This document shows positions 16,503 to 24,867 of a stretch of 61,233 bases of DNA, piece by piece. Position numbers and translations under genes: made by a program. The notes beneath the pieces are model-generated. The model did not search any database. It was given only the letters and a program-made list of their open reading frames with translations, and was not told the origin of the DNA. Positions within the stretch are counted from its first letter, which is position 1, and each line of letters opens with the position of its first letter. This DNA is from Dehalococcoidia bacterium (lineage in GTDB: Bacteria; Chloroflexota; Dehalococcoidia; Tepidiformales; Tepidiformaceae): contig JAJDYW010000015.1 of NCBI GenBank assembly GCA_022824925.1, forward strand, positions 1-61,233, written 5' to 3'.

Positions 16503-17839
16503 TGGCCAGGCAACCGCTCGAAGGAATCCGCATCCTCGATCTCGGAGGCGTCTGGGCGGGCACGTTCTCGACGGTCCTCCTCGCCGACCTTGGGGCGGAG
16601 GTCCTCAAGCAGGAGAACCAGTTCGTCTGGCAGCCGAACACGCGGGCGGTGCCGGGACCGCGCATCCCACCGGCCATGGCGACGGCCGGCGCGGGCTGGA
16701 TCACGGGCCTGCCCAACAGCGATCCGGGCGAGCGCCCCTGGAACTACCACCCCATGTTCGTGAGCCTCTATCGCAACAAGCGCAGCTTCACGCTGGATAT
16801 CCGGCGCCCCGAGGGCAAGGAGATCCTGGGGCGCCTGGCGGCGATGTCCGACGCCGTCCTGGAGAACAGCGCCGTCGGCACGATGGAGAAGCTGGGCATC
16901 TCCTACGAGTGGCTGCGCGAGCAGCGCGACGACATCATCTTCCTGCGCGCTCCCGGCTACGGGGTCACGGGCGAGTACGCCAGCGCGCGCACCATGGGCG
17001 CCCACCTCGAGGGCACCATGGGCCACCAGATCCTGCGCGGCTACCTGGGCGCCGACCCGAACTCGAACAGCGGCATCTTCGCTGCCGACTACATCGCCGC
17101 CACCCAGATTGCGCTGGCCATCATGATGGCCATCTGGCACCGCAACAACACGGGCAAGGGCCAGTTCATCGAGATGGCCCAGGCCGAGAACGCCGCCGCC
17201 ATGTTCGCCCAGGCCTACATGAACTACAGCTTCAACGGCGAGGTCGAGCAGGCCATCGGCAACCGCTCCATCTACGCCGCCGATGGCCAGGCCCCCAGCG
17301 GCGTCTACCCCTGCCTCTCGGCGGGCGGCCCGGAGACGGGCGACGACCGCTGGATCGCCATCACCGTCACCAGCAACGCCACCTGGGACGCCCTTCGCGC
17401 CGAGATGGGCGATCCCGAGTGGGCGCGTGATCCCGAGCTGGGCACGGCCGCCGGCCGCGCCGCCGCCCAGGACCTGATCGACGAGAAGCTGGCGGAATGG
17501 ACCGCCGGCTTCGAGGACGACGAGCTGTTCGCGCGGCTGCAGGCGGCGGGCGTTGCCGCCGCGCCCGTGCTCGAGGCCTCGCGCGTGCTGGACGACCCGC
17601 ACGTGCAGGCCCGCAACCTCTACCTCCCCCAGGAGCTGCAGGACGATATCGGCGTCCACAACTACCCCCGTCCCATCTACGACTTCCCCGAGTCCGAGGG
17701 CGGCATCCGCCGCCCGCCCGTCGCCTTCGGGCAGGACAACGACTACGTGTACAAGGAGCTGCTGGGCATGAGCGACGAGGAGTGCGCGCGCCTGGAGGCC
17801 GAGGGACACATCGCGACGGCGTTCAGCGACACGCTATGA
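16502..17839 (+). CDS. CaiB/BaiF CoA-transferase, catalytic subunit (pair 2)
   Basis: A 445-residue family III CoA-transferase, longer than its partner through an insertion at about residues 45-80 (RAVPGPRIPPAMAT... PNSDPGERPW). The N-terminal LEGIRILDLGGVWAGTF and the RNKRSFTLDI and NNTGKGQFIEMAQ motifs are seen. Asp196 is exactly 21 residues before the TG of TGKGQ, so the catalytic aspartate is kept. Its ATG shares a base with the stop of the upstream subunit, and its TGA overlaps the ATG of the following esterase by four bases, so all three proteins are made from one coupled message. Confidence 0.87.
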   Translation: MARQPLEGIRILDLGGVWAGTFSTVLLADLGAEVLKQENQFVWQPNTRAVPGPRIPPAMATAGAGWITGLPNSDPGERPWNYHPMFVSLYRNKRSFTLDIRRPEGKEILGRLAAMSDAVLENSAVGTMEKLGISYEWLREQRDDIIFLRAPGYGVTGEYASARTMGAHLEGTMGHQILRGYLGADPNSNSGIFAADYIAATQIALAIMMAIWHRNNTGKGQFIEMAQAENAAAMFAQAYMNYSFNGEVEQAIGNRSIYAADGQAPSGVYPCLSAGGPETGDDRWIAITVTSNATWDALRAEMGDPEWARDPELGTAAGRAAAQDLIDEKLAEWTAGFEDDELFARLQAAGVAAAPVLEASRVLDDPHVQARNLYLPQELQDDIGVHNYPRPIYDFPESEGGIRRPPVAFGQDNDYVYKELLGMSDEECARLEAEGHIATAFSDTL

Positions 17840-19011
17840 GCGGGGACGTGCCGGCCATCGAGGGAACCTGCGACCCGCGCTTCGAGGGCGTGCGCGAGGC
17901 GTTCGCGCGCAACTTCGCCGAGACGGACGAGCTCGGAGCGTCCGTCTCGGTCGCGCTGCAGGGCGAGATTGTGGTCGACCTCTGGGCGGGTCACGTCGAC
18001 CGCGAAAAGACCCGGCCCTGGGAGCGCGACACCATCGTGCTCGTCTACTCGACCACGAAGGGGTTCGTGGCCCTGGCGGCCCACATGCTCGCCGACCGCG
18101 GCCTGCTCGACTTCGAGGCGCCGGTGGCGGACGTCTGGCCCGAGTTCGCGCAGGCGGGCAAGGAGCAGCTCCCGTTGCGCTACCTGCTCACGCACGAGGC
18201 GGGCCTGCCCGTCATCGACGAAGACCTCCCGCAGGGGGCGGAGCTGGACTGGGACACCATGGCCGGGGCGCTCGCGCGCCAGGCGCCCGTTTGGGAACCC
18301 GGCGAGAAGACCGGGTACCACGCCGCCACCTACGGGTGGCTCGTGGGTGAGGTCGTCCGGCGCGTCAGCGGCCGCTCCGTGGGCACGTTCATCCGGGAGG
18401 AGATCGCCGAGCCCCTGGGGGTCGAATTCCTGCTGGGGTTCGGGCCGGAGGAGGAGCACCGCGTCTCGGACCTGCACCTCGCCCAGGTGCCCACCGAGGA
18501 GCTGCCCAGCCTGGCGGCGGCCGCGATGCTGGAGCCGACGTCACTTGCGGCACGGGCCTTCAACATCGCCCCGCGCGGGCCGAACAAGGGCCGCAACAGC
18601 CGCGCCTACCGTGGGTCGGAGCAACCCGGCGGGAACGGGCACAGCAACGCCCGCGCCCTCGCGACCGTCTACGGGGCGCTCGGGATGGGCGGCGCCTGGC
18701 AGGGCCACCGCCTCCTGAGCGAGGAAGGCGTCCGCCGGGCGGGGACGCCCCGGCTCTCGGGGCGGGACGTCATCCTCCAGACACCCGTCCGTCGCACTCT
18801 CGGGTACATGATGCCCGTCCCGGATACGGGCGACCCACGCGGAGACAACGCCTTCGGACACGCGGGCATGGGCGGCTCTGTGGGGTTCTGTGACCCCGAC
18901 GCCGGCCTCGGGTTCGGGTACGCCATGAACCAGATGTGGACCAACCCGATGCAGGCCGAGGATCCGCGCGCCAACCGGCTGATGCGCGCCGTCTACGACT
19001 CCCTGGACTAG
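17836..19011 (+). CDS. Serine hydrolase, class C beta-lactamase / EstB family
   Basis: A 391-residue serine esterase or peptidase of the beta-lactamase-related family. The catalytic S-x-x-K is STTK at residues 72-75 (VLVYSTTKGF), the tyrosine motif is in GYHAATYGWL near 162, and the third motif is HAGMGG near 342. There is no signal peptide, so it should act in the cytosol, which favours an esterase role over antibiotic hydrolysis. It is translationally coupled to the CoA-transferase pair through an ATGA overlap. Its TAG stop shares CTAG (19008-19011) with the stop of bioD on the other strand. Confidence 0.87.
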   Translation: MSGDVPAIEGTCDPRFEGVREAFARNFAETDELGASVSVALQGEIVVDLWAGHVDREKTRPWERDTIVLVYSTTKGFVALAAHMLADRGLLDFEAPVADVWPEFAQAGKEQLPLRYLLTHEAGLPVIDEDLPQGAELDWDTMAGALARQAPVWEPGEKTGYHAATYGWLVGEVVRRVSGRSVGTFIREEIAEPLGVEFLLGFGPEEEHRVSDLHLAQVPTEELPSLAAAAMLEPTSLAARAFNIAPRGPNKGRNSRAYRGSEQPGGNGHSNARALATVYGALGMGGAWQGHRLLSEEGVRRAGTPRLSGRDVILQTPVRRTLGYMMPVPDTGDPRGDNAFGHAGMGGSVGFCDPDAGLGFGYAMNQMWTNPMQAEDPRANRLMRAVYDSLD

Positions 19012-19727
19012 GCAGGAAGGTCGAGCCGGGGAAGGTCCGCGCCCTCCAGGATCGGGGGGGTGGGGCCGAGCAGGCGCGCGTCGAGCCCGGCAAGGGGGTC
19101 GGCCGGGGCAAGGGGCGCCTCCGCGAGCACGACGAGTGCCAGGTCCGGGTAGCGCTCCCGGAACCAGCGCAGGTTCTCCCGCTCGACCACCCCCGCGTTC
19201 GCGGGAAAGCCGCTGACCACCAGCAGCTCGACGGGCAGGCCGCGGCGCTCGGCCGCCTCAAGGGTCAGCGTCGTGTGGTTGAGGGTTCCCAGCGAAGGGC
19301 GCGCCACGACGACGAGCGACGCGTCTAGGCCGGCCGCGAAGCCCGCCATGTCGTGCTCGCCCGTGATCGAGACGAGGAGGCCGCCCGCCCCCTCGACGAG
19401 CGTGATGTCGGCCTCCTTCGCGAGAGCGCGGCACTCGACGAGGGCGCCGGCGACGTCGATGGGGGCGCCGGCCCGCTCCGCCGCGATGGAGGGGGCGAGC
19501 GGTTCCGGCAGGCAGACGAGCGTTCGCATCGTGACCGCCTCGTCGCCAAGCGCGGCGCGGTAGAACGCCTCGTCGCCGTCGGTGGCCGGGTCGAGCGCTC
19601 CCGTCTGGAAGGGCTTGATCAGCGCCACGCGCCGGCGGGGGGCGAGCGTGGCGGCCAGCCAGGCCGCCACGACCGTCTTCCCCACGCCCGTGTCGGTGCC
19701 GGTGACGAAGAGAACCCGGTTGCTCAC
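19008..19727 (-). CDS. bioD: Dethiobiotin synthetase
   Basis: Makes dethiobiotin from 7,8-diaminononanoate, CO2 and ATP, the step before biotin synthase. The 239-residue protein has the P-loop GTDTGVGKT at about residues 9-17, the VALIKPFQTG segment near 34 and VEGAGGLLV near 113, all BioD hallmarks. GTG start at 19727; the GTGA overlaps the stop of bioF by four bases, so the two are coupled. It is the last gene of the bioA-bioF-bioD operon and converges on the esterase gene with overlapping stops. Confidence 0.95.
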   Translation of the reverse strand: MSNRVLFVTGTDTGVGKTVVAAWLAATLAPRRRVALIKPFQTGALDPATDGDEAFYRAALGDEAVTMRTLVCLPEPLAPSIAAERAGAPIDVAGALVECRALAKEADITLVEGAGGLLVSITGEHDMAGFAAGLDASLVVVARPSLGTLNHTTLTLEAAERRGLPVELLVVSGFPANAGVVERENLRWFRERYPDLALVVLAEAPLAPADPLAGLDARLLGPTPPILEGADLPRLDLPA

Positions 19728-20905
19728 GCCGGCGGCGGGACGGCGGCGAGGATGCGATCGACGTCCTCGGCCGTGTGCGTGGCCATCAGGTTGAAGCGGA
19801 TGCGGGCGGTCCCCTCGGGCACGGTCGGCGGGCGGATGGCCCGGGAGAGAATGCCCGCCTCTCGCAGCCGGCGCTCCACGGCGAGGGCGGCGTCGGCGGA
19901 GCCCAGCAGGAGCGGCACGATCGCCGTCTCGGAGTCGGACGGCGGGTAGCCGGCGGCGACGAGCCCCTCCCGGAGCCGTGTGGCGAGCGCGTCGAGCCGC
20001 GCCCGGCGCTCGGGCTCGGTGGCAACGATGTCGAGGGCGGCAAGCGCCGCCCCGACGCTCGCGGGGGGCAGGGCCGTATTGAAAATGAACGGCCGCGAGC
20101 GGTTCAGGAGGTAGTCGATAACGGTCGCGGAAGCGGCCACGAAGCCCCCGGCCGAGGCCAGCGCCTTGGAGAGCGTGCCCACGATGACGACGCCCTCCGG
20201 CGCGAGGCCGAAGCGGGCCAGGGAGCCCTCCCCGTTCGGCCCCAGCACGCCCGTGGCGTGGGCCTCGTCGAGCACGAGGACGGCGTCGTGCGTGCGGGCG
20301 AGCTCGAGGAGCGCGGCCAGGGGGGCGATGTCGCCGTCCATGCTGAAGACGGTCTCGCTCACGATGAGCCGCCGGCGCGCGGGCGTGGCCGCGAGCAGCT
20401 CGGCGAGGTGGCCCGCGTCGCCGTGGCGGTAGACCCCGGTCCGGGCGCCCGAGAGCCGGCAGCCGTCGATGATGGAGGCGTGGTTGAGGGCGTCGCTGAA
20501 GATGACGTCCCCGGGGTGCGCCAGGGCGGTCAGGACGCCGAGGTTGGCCAGGTAGCCGGAGGAGTAGAGCAAGGCCCCCTCCTGCCCCTTGAGGGCGGCG
20601 AGGCGGCCCTCAAGCTCCTCGTGCAGGGGCGTCGAGCCGCAGAGCAGGCGCGAGGCGCTCACGCTCGCGCCATAGGCGCGTGCGGCGGCGGCTGCTGCCT
20701 CGGCCACGCGCGCGTCGGTAGCGAGACCGAGGTAGTTGTTCGAGGTGAGGTTGAGCAGCTCGCGTCCGTCGATGCTCAGGGTCTCGCCCTGGCCCTCGCG
20801 CGGCGTGAGGATCGTGCGCCGGAGCGAGCGGCGATCAAGCTCGTCGAGCTCGTCGCCGAGCTCGCCGAGCCAGCCGCTAGCCGCGGGAGACTCGATCGAG
20901 GCCAT
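19724..20905 (-). CDS. bioF: 8-amino-7-oxononanoate synthase
   Basis: A pyridoxal-phosphate enzyme joining pimeloyl-ACP (or CoA) with alanine. The 393-residue protein carries NLTSNNYLGL near residue 52, the LDEAHATGVLG stretch with the cofactor aspartate near 205, and the Schiff-base lysine in GTLSKALASAGGF near 238. The ATG at 20905 lies inside the end of bioA (29-base overlap), so translation is coupled. Upstream in-frame residues are antisense-like, supporting this start. AOS-family relatives such as glycine C-acetyltransferase exist, but the bio operon context settles the role. Confidence 0.94.
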   Translation of the reverse strand: MASIESPAASGWLGELGDELDELDRRSLRRTILTPREGQGETLSIDGRELLNLTSNNYLGLATDARVAEAAAAAARAYGASVSASRLLCGSTPLHEELEGRLAALKGQEGALLYSSGYLANLGVLTALAHPGDVIFSDALNHASIIDGCRLSGARTGVYRHGDAGHLAELLAATPARRRLIVSETVFSMDGDIAPLAALLELARTHDAVLVLDEAHATGVLGPNGEGSLARFGLAPEGVVIVGTLSKALASAGGFVAASATVIDYLLNRSRPFIFNTALPPASVGAALAALDIVATEPERRARLDALATRLREGLVAAGYPPSDSETAIVPLLLGSADAALAVERRLREAGILSRAIRPPTVPEGTARIRFNLMATHTAEDVDRILAAVPPPA

Positions 20906-22202
20906 AGGCGACTGCCTCACAGATCTGCGCGAGCTCGTCCTCCTCGATGGAGAGGGGAGGCATGAGGACGATAACGTCCCCCAGAGGGCGGATGAAGACC
21001 CCGCGTTCGCGCGCCTCCAGGCAGACACGCCAGCCGCCCTCGCGCTCGGGCGGAAGGGGCTCGCGCGTGTCCCGGTCGGCCACGAGCTCGATGCCGACCA
21101 TCAGTCCCTGCTGGCGCACCTCCCCCACGAGGGGGTGGTCGGCGATGCGCTCGTCCAGGATCGTGGCGAGCAGGTCCGCGCGCTCGCGGGCGCGCTCGAG
21201 CACGTCCCCGGATTCGAACAGGTCGAGGCTCGCGAGGGCGGCGGCGCAGCAGATGGGATTCCCCGCGTAGGTGTGGCCGTGGAAGAGCTTGCGCCCCTCC
21301 TCGCCGTGGAAGGCCTGGTACACGTCCCCCGTGGTGATGGTGGCGGAGAGCGGCAGGTAGCCCCCCGTGATGCCCTTCCCGAGCACGGTGATGTCGGGGA
21401 CCACCCCTTCGAGGTCGCAGGCGAACATGGCCCCCGTCTTGCCGAAACCGGTGGCGACCTCGTCGGCGATCAGGAGGGTGTCGAACTCGTCGCACAGGGC
21501 GCGCACGGCCGCGATGTGCCCCTCCGGCGCGACGATCATCCCGCCCGCGCCCTGCACGCGCGGCTCGATGATGACGGCCGCGATCTCGGCTCCGCGCGCC
21601 TCCAGGAGGTCGCGCAGGGAACCCACGCACACGTCCGTGCAGGCGGGCTCCGCCGCGCAGCTCCCGCAGCGGTAGCGGTAGGCGTTCGCGAAGCGCAGGG
21701 GCTCGAACAGGAGCGGCTCGTACACGTCCCGGAAGGGGCCCGCCCCGCCCGCGCTGACGGCCCCCAGCGTGTCGCCGTGGTACGCCATCTCCAGGGCGGC
21801 GATGCGGTTGCGCTCGGGGTGGCCGTGGTTTGCCCAGTACTGGACCGCCATCTTCAGGGCGACCTCCACGGCGGAGGCGCCGTTCTCGCTGAAGAAGACG
21901 CGCGAACGCCCGGGAAGGTGGGGCAGGAGCCGCTGGCCGAGCTCGATCGCGGGCTCGTGCGTGATGCCCAGCAGGGTGCTGTGCTGGAGCAGGGCCGCCT
22001 GCTCCTGGATGGCGCCCACGATGCGCGGGTGGCTGTGGCCGTGCACGTTCGCCCACAGCGAGGCCACGCCGTCGATGTACCGCCGCCCCTCGCGGTCGAG
22101 AAGCACGTTTCCCTCGGCGCGGGCCACGATGATCTGGGGCTCGCGCTCGAATCGGGCCATCTGCGTGAACGGGTGCCAGAGCGGGTAATCGCCGGTGGGC
22201 AT
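20877..22202 (-). CDS. bioA: Adenosylmethionine-8-amino-7-oxononanoate aminotransferase
   Basis: Transfers an amino group from S-adenosylmethionine to 8-amino-7-oxononanoate. The 441-residue class III aminotransferase begins LWHPFTQM, typical of BioA, has [10 protein letters not shown] near residue 51, the aspartate segment [15 protein letters not shown] near 226 and the PLP lysine in [14 protein letters not shown] near 258. A small extra segment with four Cys ([15 protein letters not shown], about 155-169) could hold a metal or stay unbound. ATG at 22202; a TACGAT box ends 6 bases before it and no ribosome site is seen, suggesting a leaderless message. First gene of bioAFD, divergent from bioB. 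Confidence 0.95.
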   Translation of the reverse strand: MPTGDYPLWHPFTQMARFEREPQIIVARAEGNVLLDREGRRYIDGVASLWANVHGHSHPRIVGAIQEQAALLQHSTLLGITHEPAIELGQRLLPHLPGRSRVFFSENGASAVEVALKMAVQYWANHGHPERNRIAALEMAYHGDTLGAVSAGGAGPFRDVYEPLLFEPLRFANAYRYRCGSCAAEPACTDVCVGSLRDLLEARGAEIAAVIIEPRVQGAGGMIVAPEGHIAAVRALCDEFDTLLIADEVATGFGKTGAMFACDLEGVVPDITVLGKGITGGYLPLSATITTGDVYQAFHGEEGRKLFHGHTYAGNPICCAAALASLDLFESGDVLERARERADLLATILDERIADHPLVGEVRQQGLMVGIELVADRDTREPLPPEREGGWRVCLEARERGVFIRPLGDVIVLMPPLSIEEDELAQICEAVAYGLDRVSRG

Positions 22203-22208
22203 CGCCGG

Positions 22209-22214
22209 ATCGTA
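22209..22214 (-). promoter_or_regulatory. Putative -10 box of bioA (leaderless)
   Basis: On the minus strand TACGAT preceded by GG ends 6 bases before the bioA ATG. Only 30 bases separate it from the opposing bioB box, so the two promoters share their upstream DNA. Confidence 0.45.
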
Positions 22215-22244
22215 CCGCGACTGCCGTGTGGCGCGAGGGCGGGG

Positions 22245-22250
22245 TATGCT
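22245..22250 (+). promoter_or_regulatory. Putative -10 box of bioB (leaderless)
   Basis: TATGCT preceded by GG ends 8 bases before the bioB ATG at 22259. There is no ribosome-binding site in between. No known BirA or BioQ operator pattern was recognised in the 56-base gap. Confidence 0.45.
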
Positions 22251-22258
22251 TCGAGCCC

Positions 22259-23308
22259 ATGGAACCAACCTTCGAAGGGCGGCTCGAGCGGCTGGTCGAG
22301 GCCGGTCTGGACGGCCGTGACCCCGGGCGCGAGGAGCTCCTCTGGCTGCTGCAGGCGCCGGACGAGCGCACGCTCGATGTGGTCGCGGCGGTCGGCCGCG
22401 TGCGCTTCGCGGCCTTCGGGCGCCGCGTCAAGCTGAACCTGCTGCTGAACATCAAGAGTGGGCTCTGTCCCGAGGACTGCCACTACTGCTCGCAGGCGCG
22501 CGATTCCGAGGCGCCCATCCTCTCCTACCCCATGGTGGGCGAGGAGACGTTCTGCGCCGCCGCCACGCGCGCCCGCGAGCTGGGCGCGACGCGCCTCTGC
22601 CTCGTGGCCAGCGGGCGCGGCCCCACCGAGCGCGAGGTCGAGCAGGTCGCCCGCGGCGTGGAGGCGGTCAAGGCGGCCGACGGCGCCATGGAGATCTGCG
22701 CCTGCCTGGGGCTCCTGGGCGAAGGGCAGGCCGAACGCCTCGGCGAGGCGGGCGTCTACGCCTACAACCACAACCTCAACACCAGCGAGGAGTTCTACGG
22801 CGAGATCTGCGACACGCACACCTTCGCCGACCGCCGGGAGACGGTGGAGCGCGCCCGCGGGGGCGGGCTCTCCCCCTGCTCGGGGGCGCTCTTTGGCATG
22901 GGCGAGAGCGACGAGGACGTGCTCGACGCGGGCTACGCCCTCCGCGCCATCGAGCCGGACTCGGTGCCGGTGAACTTCCTCATCCCCATCGAGGGGACGC
23001 CCCTGGCGGGCGTGAACCGGCTCACCCCGCAGCGCTGCCTGCGCATCCTGGCGGCCTTCCGGCTGCTCTTCCCCCGCGCCGAGGTGCGCATCGCCGGCGG
23101 CCGCGAGGTGCACCTGCGCTCGCTCCAGCCGCTGGGGCTCTATCTGGCGAACTCGATCTTCATCGGGGACTACCTGACGACGAAGGGCCAGGCCGCCGAG
23201 GCGGACCTGGCCATGATCGCGGACGCGGGCTTCGAGATCGAAGGGGGCGGACCTCCCGGGGAGCGCGAGCTCGCCGGTGTCGCGCTCAAGCAGGCCGTCC
23301 TCGACTAG
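22259..23308 (+). CDS. bioB: Biotin synthase (radical SAM)
   Basis: Inserts sulfur into dethiobiotin. The 349-residue protein has the radical-SAM cluster motif CPEDCHYC (C-x3-C-x2-C) at about residues 69-76, within [11 protein letters not shown]. The substrate-side segments [12 protein letters not shown] and [10 protein letters not shown] and the conserved arginine in [11 protein letters not shown] follow, as expected for the second iron-sulfur site. ATG 22259 fits the family N terminus better than an upstream GTG at 22226. It is transcribed away from bioAFD; the gene for pimeloyl-ACP synthesis (bioC/bioH or equivalent) is not in the window. Confidence 0.95.
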   Translation: MEPTFEGRLERLVEAGLDGRDPGREELLWLLQAPDERTLDVVAAVGRVRFAAFGRRVKLNLLLNIKSGLCPEDCHYCSQARDSEAPILSYPMVGEETFCAAATRARELGATRLCLVASGRGPTEREVEQVARGVEAVKAADGAMEICACLGLLGEGQAERLGEAGVYAYNHNLNTSEEFYGEICDTHTFADRRETVERARGGGLSPCSGALFGMGESDEDVLDAGYALRAIEPDSVPVNFLIPIEGTPLAGVNRLTPQRCLRILAAFRLLFPRAEVRIAGGREVHLRSLQPLGLYLANSIFIGDYLTTKGQAAEADLAMIADAGFEIEGGGPPGERELAGVALKQAVLD

Positions 23309-23352
23309 CACCGCTCGCCACCCCGAAGCGGCGAGCCCAAAGGAGTACCCCC

Positions 23353-24441
23353 ATGAAGGTCGCCGCATTCGAGACGCAGGTGGTCGAGCTCTCCAAGGAG
23401 CGCGTCGCGCTGGGCGAGATCCCCGGGCAGGTGACGCCCTGGTACGTGACCCTGCGGCTGCGCACGGACGACGGCATCGAAGGGATCGCCTACGCGGCCT
23501 ACGTGGGCCGCGCCGTGGCGCCCGCCCTCAAGGCGACGCTGGACGGCCTCTGCGAGCAGGTCGTCGGGCGCGACCCCTTCGAGACGGAGGCGATCGGGCG
23601 CCACCTGCGCATGGCCAACGGCGGGACCGCTCCCGCCGGGCTCGTCACGCGCGCCAGCTCGGCCATCGACGTGGCCCTCTGGGACATCAAGGGGAAGGCC
23701 GTGGGCATGCCCTGCTGGAAGCTCCTGGGCGGCAGCGAGGGGCGCGTTCGCGCCTACGGCAGCGGGCACCTCTGGCGGCACTACAACCTGGAGGAGCTCC
23801 AGCAGTACGGCCCCACCCTCGTCGATCAGGGGTTCCGGGCGATGAAGCTGCGCTGCGGCGCGGAGTCCTCGGCCGCCGCCGAGGTGGAGCGCATGCGCGT
23901 CCTCCGCGAGGCCGTGGGCGACGACGTCGACATCATGATCGACATCAACCAGGGCTGGACCGTCCACCAGGCGACCACCATCGGGCGGCAGCTCAGCGAG
24001 CACCGCCTCTACTGGCTCGAGGACCCCACCCAGCACCAGGACTATGCGGGCATGGCCCGCATCGCGGCGGCCCTCGATACGCCCCTCTGCTCGGGCGAGT
24101 ACCACTACGGGCTCGTCCCCTTCCGGCACATGGTCGAGGCGCGGTCCATCGACATCATGATGGTCGACCTCTTCCGCGTGGGCGGCTTCACCGAGTACGT
24201 GAAGGCCGCCCACCTGGCGGAGGCGTTCAACCTGCCGGTCGTGACCCACCTCGCGACCGAGCTCTTCGCGCACGTGGCCGCCGGCACGAACACGCACCTG
24301 CTGGAGCACGTCCCCTGGGCCTTCCCCCTCTTCGAGGAGGTCCCGCGGGTCGAGGACGGGATGGTCGTGCTCGGCGACGAGCCGGGGCTGGGCCTGCGCT
24401 TCGACGAGGCCTACCTGCGCGCCAACGCCGTCGACGCGTAG
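23353..24441 (+). CDS. Enolase-superfamily enzyme, mandelate racemase group
   Basis: A 362-residue mandelate racemase/muconate lactonizing enzyme family member, acting by proton abstraction next to a carboxylate with Mg2+. Visible residues: K165 and R167 at the barrel position that is normally K-x-K; metal ligands D197 (IDINQGW), E223 (WLEDP) and E249 (SGEYHYG); and H299 with E303 in THLATE, matching the His297/Glu317 side of mandelate racemase. An acid-sugar dehydratase or racemase is likely, but the substrate cannot be read. The ATG follows AAGGAG by 6-7 bases. It sits 44 bases after bioB yet has no link to biotin. SAR202-type Chloroflexota are known for many such paralogues. Confidence 0.87.
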   Translation: MKVAAFETQVVELSKERVALGEIPGQVTPWYVTLRLRTDDGIEGIAYAAYVGRAVAPALKATLDGLCEQVVGRDPFETEAIGRHLRMANGGTAPAGLVTRASSAIDVALWDIKGKAVGMPCWKLLGGSEGRVRAYGSGHLWRHYNLEELQQYGPTLVDQGFRAMKLRCGAESSAAAEVERMRVLREAVGDDVDIMIDINQGWTVHQATTIGRQLSEHRLYWLEDPTQHQDYAGMARIAAALDTPLCSGEYHYGLVPFRHMVEARSIDIMMVDLFRVGGFTEYVKAAHLAEAFNLPVVTHLATELFAHVAAGTNTHLLEHVPWAFPLFEEVPRVEDGMVVLGDEPGLGLRFDEAYLRANAVDA

Positions 24442-24451
24442 CGAGCGATCC

Positions 24452-24799
24452 GTGGAGGCGGGCGGCGGGCGAGCCTGGCTCCTCTACGACGGCGACTGCG
24501 GCTTCTGCACCCGCGTGGCGGCGTGGGTCGCGGCGCGCGACCGGCACGGGCGCCTGCGGGTCGTCGCCTACCAGCAGGCGCCCAGCCCCCCGATGACGCC
24601 GGCGCTGCGGGCTGCCTGCACCGAAGCCGTCCATGTGGTCACGCCGGGGGGCCGCACCCTCATGGGCGGAGACGCGGCCATCTACACCCTCGGGGCGCTC
24701 GGGCTGCGGGGCCTGGCGCGGCTCCTCTGGCTGCGGCCGTTCCGGGACCTGGTCGGGTTCGGGTACGGGATCGTGGCGAGAAACCGGTCGCGGTTGTGA
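24452..24799 (+). CDS. DCC-family thiol-disulfide oxidoreductase-like protein (DUF393)
   Basis: A 115-residue protein with the DUF393 signature YDGDCGFCTRVAAWV near residues 12-26, whose CGFC resembles a thioredoxin-type active site. The family is small and its biochemical role is not well defined; a thiol redox role is inferred from the motif. The C-terminal part with GLARLLWLRPFRDLVGFGYG is typical of the family. GTG start, 10 bases after the stop of the preceding enzyme, so co-transcription is likely. Confidence 0.8.
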   Translation: MEAGGGRAWLLYDGDCGFCTRVAAWVAARDRHGRLRVVAYQQAPSPPMTPALRAACTEAVHVVTPGGRTLMGGDAAIYTLGALGLRGLARLLWLRPFRDLVGFGYGIVARNRSRL

Positions 24800-24867
24800 G
24801 GGTTGCGGCCGCCGGCGCCCGGTCTCCGAACAGATGTCCGTAGAATGGCTACGGGGGTGAAGGGCGC

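Noticed and set aside
17836..19011. Antibiotic-resistance beta-lactamase
   Set aside because: STTK and HAGMGG motifs fit the wider esterase family, there is no signal peptide and the gene is coupled to CoA-transferases, so resistance is unlikely.
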